Under the pieces are notes generated by a model. That model was not told the origin of the DNA. It made no database searches and saw only the letters and a program-made list of their open reading frames with translations. Below are positions 1 to 8,322 of a stretch of 64,000 nucleotides of DNA, one piece after another. A program made the translations under genes and the position numbers. Position 1 is the stretch's first letter. Every line of letters begins with the position of its first letter. Source of the stretch: Pararhizobium capsulatum DSM 1112 (GTDB taxonomy: Bacteria; Pseudomonadota; Alphaproteobacteria; Rhizobiales; Rhizobiaceae); contig NZ_JAUSVF010000001.1 of assembly GCF_030814475.1 (NCBI RefSeq), positions 1,509,001-1,573,000 on the forward strand. The letters run 5' to 3'.

Positions 1-96
1 ATGCACGACGACAGCACCGATCGGTACTTCACCGCGTTCGCCGGCGCGGCGGGCCTCGTCGAGCGCCAATTCCATGAAACGATTGCGGTCAGTCAT
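1..96 (-). CDS. tadA: tRNA adenosine(34) deaminase TadA, 5' part only
   Basis: This is the first 32 codons of a gene that runs off the left edge. The N-terminus begins MTDRNRFMELALDEA and continues to GEVPIGAVVVH, the usual opening of the TadA/nucleoside deaminase family up to just before the zinc-binding His-Ala-Glu motif, which lies outside the window. TadA converts A34 to inosine in tRNA-Arg(ACG). It is divergent from the RluB-type gene, with a 77-base spacer that must hold both promoters. Identification rests on the N-terminal pattern only; another CMP/dCMP deaminase family member is possible but less likely. Confidence 0.8.
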   Translation of the reverse strand, partial: MTDRNRFMELALDEARRAGERGEVPIGAVVVH

Positions 97-173
97 CCGG
101 AAGACCCGTGATATTTTCTCTTAACCCTTGGCCCCCGACCTGATAGGACAGCCTCAAAAGGCAGGCAACACAA

Positions 174-2186
174 ATGACACCCAAAGACAAGTCCGAACGC
201 CCCGGAGCCAAGCGCGCCGGCCAGGCGAGCAAATTCTCCGCAGGCAAGCCTCGGAGCGACAAGCCCTATGGCGACAAGGCCGACAGGGCTGACAAACCCT
301 ATGGCGCAAAGCCCTTCGGCGATAAGCCGCGCGGCGGCAAGCCCGTGGGCGCAAAATCCGCACCCCGCTCGCCGAAGCCGGAAGCAGACGCAGACAGGCC
401 GCGTCGACCACGGCCGGCGGCTGCCGAAACAGCTTCGGCAGCGCCCGATGAGCCGCAGCGCATTTCCAAGATCCTTGCCCGCGTCGGCGTCGCGTCACGC
501 CGCGATATCGAGCGCATGATCATGGAAGGTCGTGTTTCGCTCAACGGCAAGGTGCTGGATTCGCCTGTTGTAAACGTGACGCTGGCGGATAAGATCGAAG
601 TCGACGGGCAGCCGATCCGCGGTATCGAGCGTACACGCCTCTGGCTCTATCACAAGCCGGCCGGGCTGGTGACCACGAATTCCGATCCGGAAGGCCGTGC
701 CACCGTGTTCGACCGCCTGCCGGAAGACCTGCCGCGCGTTCTCTCCATCGGCCGCCTCGACATCAACACCGAAGGCCTGCTGCTGCTGACCAATGACGGC
801 GGTCTCGCCCGCGTGCTCGAACTGCCCGCCACCGGCTGGCTGCGCCGCTACCGCGTGCGCGCCCACGGCGAGATCGACCAGGCTGGCCTCGACAAGCTGA
901 AGGACGGCATCGCCGTCGACGGCGTGCTCTATGGCAGCATCGAAGCGACGCTCGACAAGGTTCAGGGTTCCAACGTCTGGATCACCATGGGTCTTCGCGA
1001 AGGCAAGAACCGCGAGATCAAGAACGTGCTCGGCGCGCTCGGCCTCGAGGTCAATCGCCTGATCCGCATTTCCTACGGTCCGTTCCAGCTCGGTGAACTG
1101 GCGGAAGGCCACGCCCAGGAAATCCGCGGCCGCACGCTGCGCGACCAGCTGGGGCCGCGCCTGATCGAAGACGCCAAGGCCAATTTTGAAGCGCCTATCT
1201 TCGATGCCGCGCCGGAAGAGGAAGAGAAGCCGAAGAAGACTGAGCGTCCCGCATGGGGAGGCGAGGACCGCGGAGGGTTCCGTGAGAAGCCGTCCGACAA
1301 ACGCGAACGCGCGCTGTCGCGCCTCGACACGCGCCGTGATGAACGTGGCGGTGGCCGTCCGGATCGCAAGGGCGGTCGTGACGAAGCTCCATCCTTTGCA
1401 GATCGGCCGAAGCGCGAACCGGCTCACCGTGCCCGCAAGACCAACGTCTGGATGGCGCCGGGCGCTCGCCCCGTTGCCGAAAAGAAACCGAAGGGCACCG
1501 AAGCCGCTGCAGCCGATACGCCGCTGCGCCGCGAACGCCCGGAAGGCGCGCCGAAGTCGAAGCGCTACGGCCGTAACAACGAAGGACAGCTGGTGAAGTC
1601 GGGTCGCAAGTTTGATCCGGATCGCAAGCGGCCCTCCAGCATGGATCGGCCCGACAGCGGCCCACGCGTCGTCGTCAAGCGCGCGGAAGACGACAACGAC
1701 TGGATCCGTGGCGAGGAAGCTCCGCAGCGTGACGATCGTCGCGATGGCGGTGACCGCAAGCGCGGCTTCGGCGGTGACGACCGCAAGCCCCGTGATTTCG
1801 GTGATCGCCCGCCGCGCCGCGAAGGTGCAGGCGGCTTTTCGGATCGCGCCCGTGGAGATCGCCCGGACGGAGAGCGTCCGCGCAAGCCGTTTGGTGACAA
1901 GCCTGCTGGCGGCAGGCCGTTCCGTGAGGGTGGCGACCGCAAGCCGAGAGACTTCGGCGATCGGCCGGAAGGTGATCGTCCGCGGGGCAAAAGCTTTGGC
2001 GGAAAGAGCTTCGGAGGCGACAAGCCTGCGGGTGCCCGACCTGCCGGCAAGCCTTTCGGTGCTAAATCCGGTGGTCCGCGCGGCGGTAAACCCGGCGGCC
2101 GTCCGGCTGGTGGAAAGCCTTCGGGTCGACCCTCCGGTAGCGGCAAGCCTGCCGGCGGTGGCAAGCCGCGCGGTCGCGGGAACTGA
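174..2186 (+). CDS. RluB/RsuA-family rRNA pseudouridine synthase with a long disordered basic tail
   Basis: Predicted 23S rRNA pseudouridine synthase of the RsuA/RluB/E/F group, acting on ribosome precursors. An N-terminal low-complexity Lys/Gly/Pro segment (about residues 1-90) precedes an S4 RNA-binding domain (about 97-145, RISKILARVGVASRRDIE). The synthase domain follows, with the catalytic Asp in GRLDINTEGLLLLTNDGG (Asp196) and the late motif GKNREIKN. From about residue 345 to the end (roughly 325 residues) the protein is Arg/Lys/Asp/Gly rich with repeats such as RDFGDRP, GDKPAG and GGKP. Family members are usually 250-400 residues, so the tail about doubles the length. It is followed six bases later by rsmD, suggesting a ribosome-maturation operon. 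The exact target uridine cannot be read from the sequence. Confidence 0.88.
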   Translation: MTPKDKSERPGAKRAGQASKFSAGKPRSDKPYGDKADRADKPYGAKPFGDKPRGGKPVGAKSAPRSPKPEADADRPRRPRPAAAETASAAPDEPQRISKILARVGVASRRDIERMIMEGRVSLNGKVLDSPVVNVTLADKIEVDGQPIRGIERTRLWLYHKPAGLVTTNSDPEGRATVFDRLPEDLPRVLSIGRLDINTEGLLLLTNDGGLARVLELPATGWLRRYRVRAHGEIDQAGLDKLKDGIAVDGVLYGSIEATLDKVQGSNVWITMGLREGKNREIKNVLGALGLEVNRLIRISYGPFQLGELAEGHAQEIRGRTLRDQLGPRLIEDAKANFEAPIFDAAPEEEEKPKKTERPAWGGEDRGGFREKPSDKRERALSRLDTRRDERGGGRPDRKGGRDEAPSFADRPKREPAHRARKTNVWMAPGARPVAEKKPKGTEAAAADTPLRRERPEGAPKSKRYGRNNEGQLVKSGRKFDPDRKRPSSMDRPDSGPRVVVKRAEDDNDWIRGEEAPQRDDRRDGGDRKRGFGGDDRKPRDFGDRPPRREGAGGFSDRARGDRPDGERPRKPFGDKPAGGRPFREGGDRKPRDFGDRPEGDRPRGKSFGGKSFGGDKPAGARPAGKPFGAKSGGPRGGKPGGRPAGGKPSGRPSGSGKPAGGGKPRGRGN

Positions 2187-2192
2187 TCGGTC

Positions 2193-2750
2193 GTGCGCAT
2201 CGTCGGCGGTGAATTTCGTGGGCGCGCATTGGCCGCGCCCAAATCCAACGACATCCGGCCGACGACCGACCGGACGCGCGAAAGCCTGTTCAATATCCTG
2301 AGCCATACCTATCCCGAGGCGCTGGATGACACGCGCGTCATCGACCTGTTTGCCGGCACCGGCGCGGTGGGGCTCGAGGCCCTGTCACGTGGTTGCCGTC
2401 AGGCACTGTTCGTGGAGCAGGGCGTCGAAGGCAGGGGGCTGTTGCGCACCAATATAGAAACCTTCGGCCTGCAGGGACGCGCGAAAGTCTTTCGCCGCGA
2501 TGCCTGCGATCTCGGCTTTGTCGGAACCACCGAACCGTTCCATTTGCTTTTCGCAGATCCGCCCTATGGCAAGGGGCTGGGCGAGAAAGCTTTGGCTTCC
2601 GCTGCCGCCGGGAGCTGGCTGGTGCCTGGCGCGCTTGCCATTCTTGAGGAGCGCACCGACGTGCAGCCGGGGCTCCAGGACGGTTTCCGTTTTCTGGAAG
2701 ATCGCCAGTTCGGTGATACGCGCATGCACTTCTATCGTTACGGCTCTTGA
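2193..2750 (+). CDS. rsmD: 16S rRNA (guanine(966)-N2)-methyltransferase RsmD
   Basis: S-adenosylmethionine-dependent enzyme that methylates G966 of 16S rRNA. The N-terminus MRIVGGEFRGRALAAP with the downstream RPTTDRTRESLFNIL segment is the family signature. The SAM-binding stretch is VIDLFAGTGAVGLEALSRG, and the catalytic DPPY motif is at residues 122-125. Length (185 residues) matches the family. The start is a GTG lying six bases after the stop of the pseudouridine synthase gene, so the two are almost certainly cotranscribed and both act on rRNA. Confidence 0.92.
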   Translation: MRIVGGEFRGRALAAPKSNDIRPTTDRTRESLFNILSHTYPEALDDTRVIDLFAGTGAVGLEALSRGCRQALFVEQGVEGRGLLRTNIETFGLQGRAKVFRRDACDLGFVGTTEPFHLLFADPPYGKGLGEKALASAAAGSWLVPGALAILEERTDVQPGLQDGFRFLEDRQFGDTRMHFYRYGS

Positions 2751-2769
2751 AGCAGCGGCGAGGGGCGGG

Positions 2770-3642
2770 ATGGATCAGCAGTCAAAAAGCGAACACGCCC
2801 CTTCATCTCCCAGCATCGCGCTTGCCCTTGGCGGCGGCGGTGCCCGGGGCATCGCCCATATCCACGTCATCGAAGTGCTGGATGAACTCGGGCTGAGGCC
2901 AAAAATGATTGCGGGCTCCTCCATCGGCGCCATCATGGGCGCTGCCATGGCGGCCGGCATGCGCGGCACCGACATCCGCAGCCATACCTTGACGGCGATC
3001 AGCCGCCGCGGCGAGCTGATGAACAGGCTCTGGCGGCTGCGGCCTGCCAGCTTTGTCGAGGCTGTAAAGGGTGGCTTGGGACTCGGTCGCTTCAACCTCG
3101 AACGCGTACTCGATGCCTTTCTTCCGGATGCCATTCCGCGCGATTTCGCCGATCTCGCCATTCCGCTGAAAATCATGGCGACGGACTATTACGGCCAGAG
3201 CGAACATGTCTGCGCACGTGGCGACTTGCGGCAGGCGATCGCTGCATCCGCCGCCATTCCGGCTCTCTTTCGCCCGGTGAAGATCGATGGCCGTGTGATG
3301 ATCGATGGCGGCGTCTATAATCCCGTGCCCTTCGATCACCTGCATGGCAAGGCCGATATAGTCATCGGCGTCGATGTCGTCGGCGGCCCGGAGGGGGATG
3401 GCAAGACGCTGCCCAGCCGGATCGACAGTCTGTTCGGCTCCGGTCAGCTGATGATGCAGTCGATCATCGCCATGAAGCTCAGGGCGCATCCGCCTGATAT
3501 CTTCCTGCGTCCGGAGGTCAATCGTTTCCGGGTCCTGGATTTTCTGCGGGCGGAAGAGGTTCTGACTGCGACGGCCGGCGTGCGGGATGATCTCAAGCGT
3601 GCGCTGGAAGCCGCAATCGAGGCTCGTCTTAAGAGCCGGTAG
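2770..3642 (+). CDS. patatin-like phospholipase, RssA type
   Basis: Bacterial patatin-fold serine acyl hydrolase (290 residues). It shows the oxyanion motif GGGGARG (residues 20-26), the nucleophile elbow GSSIG with Ser51, and the catalytic Asp in the D-G-G motif (Asp179), so the Ser-Asp dyad is intact. No signal peptide or membrane segment is seen, so it is likely cytoplasmic. The frame is open further upstream, but that part overlaps rsmD in another frame; the ATG at 2770 gives the natural family N-terminus. It follows rsmD by 19 bases and probably belongs to the same transcript. The lipid substrate is unknown. Confidence 0.85.
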   Translation: MDQQSKSEHAPSSPSIALALGGGGARGIAHIHVIEVLDELGLRPKMIAGSSIGAIMGAAMAAGMRGTDIRSHTLTAISRRGELMNRLWRLRPASFVEAVKGGLGLGRFNLERVLDAFLPDAIPRDFADLAIPLKIMATDYYGQSEHVCARGDLRQAIAASAAIPALFRPVKIDGRVMIDGGVYNPVPFDHLHGKADIVIGVDVVGGPEGDGKTLPSRIDSLFGSGQLMMQSIIAMKLRAHPPDIFLRPEVNRFRVLDFLRAEEVLTATAGVRDDLKRALEAAIEARLKSR

Positions 3643-3652
3643 AAATGGCTTG

Positions 3653-3679
3653 CTCTCTTCCCTCACGGGGAGAAGAGAG
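3653..3679. terminator. hairpin between convergent genes
   Basis: Inverted arms CTCTCTTC and GAAGAGAG, with some extra C-G pairing inside, sit between the end of the patatin gene and the end of the antiporter gene. It resembles one arm of the dispersed repeats at 49.4 and 53.1 kb. There is no long T run, so efficiency as an intrinsic terminator is uncertain. Confidence 0.45.
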
Positions 3680-3694
3680 ATCGTGGCCAAACCG

Positions 3695-5545
3695 CTACTC
3701 CGTCTTGCCCAACGACTGTGCCAGTGCCCTTGCCTGCTCGGGCAAAATCCTGTCGTCATCGTCATTGGCGGGTGTGACGGTTTCCCGTTTCGGCTTGATC
3801 AGAGGTTCGGGTTTGACGGGTTCGTGATGCAGCATGTCGCGGCCGGCCGAAAGTCCCTGGGTGGCCTGTACGGCAAGCCGCGCCTCGTCGCGGCGGCGGA
3901 TGTCGTCGGTGATCGCCTGGGCCATATCGCCGCCGACACCAAGTCCCTCCAGCGTCTCCCGCCCGAAGACAAGACCGGATTCGAAGGTTTCGCGCAGCTC
4001 GTAATCGACATTTCGAGCCCGCAGCGACAGCGTGTGAACCCGGTCGTAGGAGCGGACGTAAAGTTTCGCATTGGGATATTCGGCCTGCAGGAGATCGACG
4101 ATCCTGTCTGTTGTTTCCGTGTTGTGGGTGCAGATCGCAACGATCTTTGCCTTCTCGATGCCGGCCGCCCTCAAGACGTCGAGCCGGGTGCCATCGCCGA
4201 AATAGATGCGAAAGCCGAAGCCCGCCGCCTGACGTACGCGGGCGGCGGAATGGTCGATGATCGTCACCTCGCGGCCGCCGGCAAGCAGGATCTGCGAGGC
4301 GATCTGACCGAAGCGTGAGAAACCGATCATCAGCACGTCCGCACCTGCGCCGGCAAAATCCTCTTCCAGTTCCTCCGTCGCTTCCTCCTGTTCAACCACG
4401 AGGAAACGGGTGAGCGCGGACACGGCTGGCGTCAGCGCCATTGAAACAGTGACGATGACGGTCAGCAGCGACGAGGTGTCGGTGGAAAAGACGCCGGCAA
4501 ATGCTGCCGCCGAAAACAGGACGAAACCGAACTCGCCCCCTTGCGGCAGAAGCAGGCCGATACGGATTGCATCATTGTGGCTGGAGCCGGTCAGCCGGCA
4601 AAGCGCGTAGATCACCGACGCCTTGATCAGCACCAGCAACGGTACCGCAATCAGGATCAGCCAGTAGTGATCGTAGATCACGTCGATCCTCAGCGAGAGA
4701 CCGACCGCCATGAAAAAGAGCGCGAGCAGGATGCCGCGGAAAGGCTCGATGTCAGCCTCCAGCTCGTGGCGATAGGACGATTCTGCCAGAAGCACGCCGG
4801 CAAGGAACGAGCCCATGGCCATGGAAAGCCCGGCGAGCTGCATCATGGACGCGGCGCCGAGCACGATGAGCAGGGCGGCCGCGATCATCACCTCGCGCGC
4901 GCCCGTGCGGGCAAGCACCTGGAAAATCGGATTGAGCAGGTAACGACCGGCGATCACCATGGCCAGGATCGCCCCGATGGCGACGCCGAAATCCTCAAGC
5001 GGCGGTGTCGTGTCTTCCGGTGCCTGCAGCGCCAAAAGCGGAATGAGCGCCAGCAGTGGCACGATTGCCAGATCCTGCAGCAGCAGCACAGAGAAGGCCC
5101 GTTGCCCATAGCGTGTGTTGGTATCGTTCTTCTCGTCGAGGATCTGCAGCGCGAAGGCCGTTGATGACAGCGCAAGGCCGAAGCCGGTGATGACGCTGCC
5201 GGACCAGTCCAGAAGCCCGAACCAGAAGATGATAGGCGTCAGGATCGCGCCGGTAAGGATCACCTGGGCGGTGCCGAGCCCGAAAATATCCTTGCGCATC
5301 TGCCACAGGCGCGAGGGATTGAGCTCCAGCCCGATGACGAACAGAAGAAAGACGACACCCAGTTCGGCAAAGCCGAGGATCTGCTCGCCATCGCTGATCT
5401 GATGCAGCAGCGGGCCGATGATCACGCCGGCTGCGAGATAGCCGAGCACGGTTCCAAGCCCCAGTTTCCTGAAAATCGGTGCGGCAAAAACAGCGCCGCC
5501 GAGCAGCAGCAGGGCCTGGGAGGTAAGCGCGGGCGTCGTCGTCAT
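3695..5545 (-). CDS. CPA2-family monovalent cation:proton antiporter with TrkA-N domain (KefB/KefC-like)
   Basis: Inner-membrane exchanger of K+ or Na+ for protons. The first about 385 residues form a Na_H_exchanger domain with some twelve hydrophobic segments; the stretch LLPQGGEFGFVLFSAAAFAG is typical of the Kef group. Residues about 400-530 form a Rossmann-type TrkA-N domain (VLMIGFSRFGQIASQILLAGG and FGDGTRLDVLRAAGI) that would bind NAD(H) or nucleotides and gate transport. A start 48 bases upstream is possible, but the ATG at 5545 has a GAGAGA ribosome site about nine bases away and yields MTTTPALTSQALLLLGG, matching the family. It stands alone, convergent with the patatin gene and divergent from pmbA. 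Confidence 0.88.
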   Translation of the reverse strand: MTTTPALTSQALLLLGGAVFAAPIFRKLGLGTVLGYLAAGVIIGPLLHQISDGEQILGFAELGVVFLLFVIGLELNPSRLWQMRKDIFGLGTAQVILTGAILTPIIFWFGLLDWSGSVITGFGLALSSTAFALQILDEKNDTNTRYGQRAFSVLLLQDLAIVPLLALIPLLALQAPEDTTPPLEDFGVAIGAILAMVIAGRYLLNPIFQVLARTGAREVMIAAALLIVLGAASMMQLAGLSMAMGSFLAGVLLAESSYRHELEADIEPFRGILLALFFMAVGLSLRIDVIYDHYWLILIAVPLLVLIKASVIYALCRLTGSSHNDAIRIGLLLPQGGEFGFVLFSAAAFAGVFSTDTSSLLTVIVTVSMALTPAVSALTRFLVVEQEEATEELEEDFAGAGADVLMIGFSRFGQIASQILLAGGREVTIIDHSAARVRQAAGFGFRIYFGDGTRLDVLRAAGIEKAKIVAICTHNTETTDRIVDLLQAEYPNAKLYVRSYDRVHTLSLRARNVDYELRETFESGLVFGRETLEGLGVGGDMAQAITDDIRRRDEARLAVQATQGLSAGRDMLHHEPVKPEPLIKPKRETVTPANDDDDRILPEQARALAQSLGKTE

Positions 5546-5714
5546 GCCTGTTTTCTCTCTCGATCGGTCCAGCTGGCCGCTTCGTTTCGTCATCGATTGT
5601 CGGGTAGCAGCCCTCTACGGCGGGTTCTCCGGGGCGCATCACACAAGAATCATCGAATGCCCTTGATGCTGAGGCCACTGCACAATAAATGGGACAGGAA
5701 TGAAAGGCTAAATC

Positions 5715-7061
5715 ATGTCCGATGTTATCGATTCCGACGTTCTCCTGAAGCGGGCGTCCGAGCTTGTCGAGCTCGCGAAAAAGGCAGGGGCGGATGAGGC
5801 CGATGCCGTTGTCGTCCGGGGGCGTTCCCGCTCCGTGTCCGTCCGGCTCGGCAAGGTCGAGGCAACGGAATCCTCGGAGAGCGATGATTTTTCCCTTCGC
5901 GTCTTTGTCGGGCGCCGCGTCGCCAGCGTTTCGGCCAATCCCGGTTTCGACCTTAAGGTGCTGGCCGAGCGTGCCGTCGCCATGGCCAAGGCTTCGCCGG
6001 AAGATCCCTTTGCCAGCATGGCGGATGACGAGCGCCTTGCGAAATCCTATCCCGATCTCGAACTTTTCGACCCGACCGACGTCTCGACCGAGGCATTGAC
6101 CGAGGCTGCCCTTGCTGCGGAAGCCGCAGCTCTCGCCGTTGCGGGCGTCACCAATTCCAGCGGAGCCGGCGCATCCTCCGGCATGGGTGGCATGGTTCTC
6201 GTCACCTCGCGCGGCTTTTCCGGTGCCTATATGGGAACGCGCTTCGGCCGCTCCGTCAGCGCCATTGCTGGTGAAGGCACCAGGATGGAACGCGACTATG
6301 ATTTCGACAGCCGTCTCTATTTCGCCGACCTGAAATCCGCTGATGACATTGGCCGCACTGCGGGCGAGCGGGCCGTGGCCAGAATTTCTCCCCGCCAGAT
6401 GCCGACCCAGCAGAACCTCACCGTGGTCTTCGATCCGCGCATGGCGCGTGGTTTCGTCGGGCATATCGCCGGCGCAATCAACGGTGCCTCGGTTGCGCGC
6501 AAGACAAGCTTCCTGCGCGACAAGATGGGCGAGCCGGTGATGAAGGCAGGTCTCACGATTACCGATGATCCGCTGATCGTTCGTGGTTCCTCGTCGCGCC
6601 CCTTCGACGGCGAAGGCATTACGGGCCAAAAGCTTTCGATGATCGAGGATGGGGTGCTGAAGCACTGGTTCCTGTCGACCTCGACGGCGCGGGAACTGGG
6701 GTTGGAAACCAACGGACGCGGCGTGCGCGGTGGCCCGGCAGTCAATCCCGGTTCCACCAACTTTGCGCTCGAGCCTGGAGATATCTCGCCCGAGGATTTG
6801 ATCCGCTCCGTCGGCACCGGCTTCTATGTCACCGAGCTGATCGGCCAGGGCGTCAACATGCTGACCGGGGAATACAGCCGTGGCGCGTCCGGCTTCTGGA
6901 TCGAGAATGGCGAGATCACATTCCCGGTCTCGGAGGTGACGATCGCCTCCAATCTCAAGCAGATGTTCATGGCGGTAACGCCGGCAAACGATATCGACCG
7001 CAAGTTCGGCGTTGCGGCGCCGACCCTTGCCATCGAGGGCATGACGCTCGCTGGAACGTAA
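5715..7061 (+). CDS. pmbA: TldD/PmbA-family metalloprotease subunit (TldE/PmbA)
   Basis: One half of the TldD/TldE peptidase complex, known for maturation of peptide antibiotics and turnover of CcdA antitoxin. The protein (448 residues) has the expected layout: an N-terminal domain from about residue 10, then a C-terminal domain with EGVLKHWFLSTSTARELG-like and INPGSTNF-like stretches. It lacks an obvious HExxxH zinc motif, which fits the TldE/PmbA subunit rather than TldD. No tldD is visible in the window. An AAAGG ribosome site precedes the ATG. It is followed 50 bases later by a CysQ-like phosphatase gene. Confidence 0.87.
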   Translation: MSDVIDSDVLLKRASELVELAKKAGADEADAVVVRGRSRSVSVRLGKVEATESSESDDFSLRVFVGRRVASVSANPGFDLKVLAERAVAMAKASPEDPFASMADDERLAKSYPDLELFDPTDVSTEALTEAALAAEAAALAVAGVTNSSGAGASSGMGGMVLVTSRGFSGAYMGTRFGRSVSAIAGEGTRMERDYDFDSRLYFADLKSADDIGRTAGERAVARISPRQMPTQQNLTVVFDPRMARGFVGHIAGAINGASVARKTSFLRDKMGEPVMKAGLTITDDPLIVRGSSSRPFDGEGITGQKLSMIEDGVLKHWFLSTSTARELGLETNGRGVRGGPAVNPGSTNFALEPGDISPEDLIRSVGTGFYVTELIGQGVNMLTGEYSRGASGFWIENGEITFPVSEVTIASNLKQMFMAVTPANDIDRKFGVAAPTLAIEGMTLAGT

Positions 7062-7111
7062 GCGGTCAGGCGGCGGGGTTCTCACGTCGCCTCAACTGGA
7101 AAGACAAGCGC

Positions 7112-7927
7112 ATGAACGCCGTCCACCCGTCGCCGGAACAATGGCTGAGGGACCTAGATCTGATCGTGACCGCCGCCAAGGCTGCGGGGGAAAAGGCGCT
7201 CACCTATTTCCGGCAGAATCCCGACGTTCAGTGGAAGAACGGCGGTCGTTCACCGGTGAGTGAGGCGGATTTCGCCGCCAACGACATCCTCAAGGAAAAG
7301 CTGCTTGCCGCACGGCCGAACTACGGCTGGCTTTCGGAGGAAACCGATGACGACGAGGCGCGCCTTGGCTGCGAGACCGTGTTCGTGGTTGACCCAATCG
7401 ACGGCACGCGGGCCTTCATTGCCGGCAAGAATGTCTGGTGTGTCAGCGTTGCCGTGGTCCACGGCGGACGGCCAGTGGCAGGTGTGCTCTATGCACCGGC
7501 GCTCGACGAGCTTTTCGAAGCGTCGCTGACGTCGGTTGCCCGCAAGAACGGCATGGTCATCACCGCTTCGCCCGGCCACGAAGGTGTGATCCGCCGTATC
7601 GCGCTTGCGGAGGATGTCATCCCGGTTCTGGAAAGCGGTTACCGCACCGGCATTTCCCGCGTCCCGCATGTGCCCTCGCTTGCCTATCGGATCGCGATGA
7701 TCGCGGACGGCACGATCGACGGTACCGTCGTCAAGAAAAACTCCCATGACTGGGATATTGCCGCCGCAGACCTGATCCTACGGAGGGCAGGCGGCTCGCT
7801 TTGCGACCTGCAAGGCCAGACGATCGTCTATAACAGGCCTGATGTGACGCACGGGGTCATGTGCGCTGCCGAAAATGCCGCCCTTTCGGCGTTGATTGCG
7901 GCTGCTCAGGGTCTGGAGAGCCATTGA
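7112..7927 (+). CDS. inositol monophosphatase family protein, CysQ-like
   Basis: Mg2+/Li+-dependent phosphatase fold of 271 residues. The metal-binding signature is VDPIDGTRAFIAG, preceded by GWLSEETDDD, with the C-terminal WDIAAADLILRRAGG motif, so all three metal-ligand blocks are present. The family covers inositol-1-phosphatase and 3'(2'),5'-bisphosphate nucleotidase (CysQ, which recycles PAP from sulfate assimilation); the substrate cannot be settled from these motifs. It lies between pmbA and a DUF4170 gene on the same strand, probably in one transcript. Confidence 0.85.
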   Translation: MNAVHPSPEQWLRDLDLIVTAAKAAGEKALTYFRQNPDVQWKNGGRSPVSEADFAANDILKEKLLAARPNYGWLSEETDDDEARLGCETVFVVDPIDGTRAFIAGKNVWCVSVAVVHGGRPVAGVLYAPALDELFEASLTSVARKNGMVITASPGHEGVIRRIALAEDVIPVLESGYRTGISRVPHVPSLAYRIAMIADGTIDGTVVKKNSHDWDIAAADLILRRAGGSLCDLQGQTIVYNRPDVTHGVMCAAENAALSALIAAAQGLESH

Positions 7928-7991
7928 CCTTTCGGCTTGAATGCCGCAAACCACCCCCCAAAAAATACGTGTAAAAGAACGGACGACAAAG

Positions 7992-8228
7992 ATGGCTCAG
8001 GATAGCAATAAGAAGCAGTTGCTTCATCTCGTATTCGGCGGTGAGTTGACCTCGTTGACCGGCCTGCACTTTCGCGATCTCGAAAAGCTCGACATCGTCG
8101 GTATCTATCCCAACTATGAGACGGCCCTGACCGCCTGGAAATCCAAGGCGCAGCAGACTGTCGATAACGCCCATATGCGTTACTTCATCGTTCACATGCA
8201 CAAGCTTCTGGATCCGGAACAGGCCTGA
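7992..8228 (+). CDS. DUF4170 domain-containing protein
   Basis: Small protein of 78 residues, matching a conserved alphaproteobacterial family without assigned function. The conserved core reads LLHLVFGGELTSL and later DIVGIYPNYETALTAWKSKA. There is no signal peptide or membrane segment. An open frame extends 51 bases upstream, but the ATG at 7992 gives the normal family N-terminus MAQDSNKKQ. It sits between the CysQ-like gene and waaA, as commonly seen beside Kdo/lipid A genes in this group of bacteria. Confidence 0.8.
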   Translation: MAQDSNKKQLLHLVFGGELTSLTGLHFRDLEKLDIVGIYPNYETALTAWKSKAQQTVDNAHMRYFIVHMHKLLDPEQA

Positions 8229-8322
8229 TGGGCTTGAGGCGCGGGTTGATGGCATTGCCGGCCAATTGTGTTCGCCAGCTGCCGGTTGGCGGATGCTTGT
8301 CGCGTAAGACGGTGGCTGTTCA

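Noticed and set aside
495..2306. A 603-codon minus-strand frame opposite the pseudouridine synthase gene
   Set aside because: It is antisense to the repetitive tail; periodic codons keep the opposite frame open. No family features were seen.
4995..7085. A 696-codon minus-strand frame across pmbA and part of the antiporter
   Set aside because: It crosses two well-supported genes, is in a different frame from the antiporter, and shows low-complexity His/Arg/Gly-rich sequence without domains.
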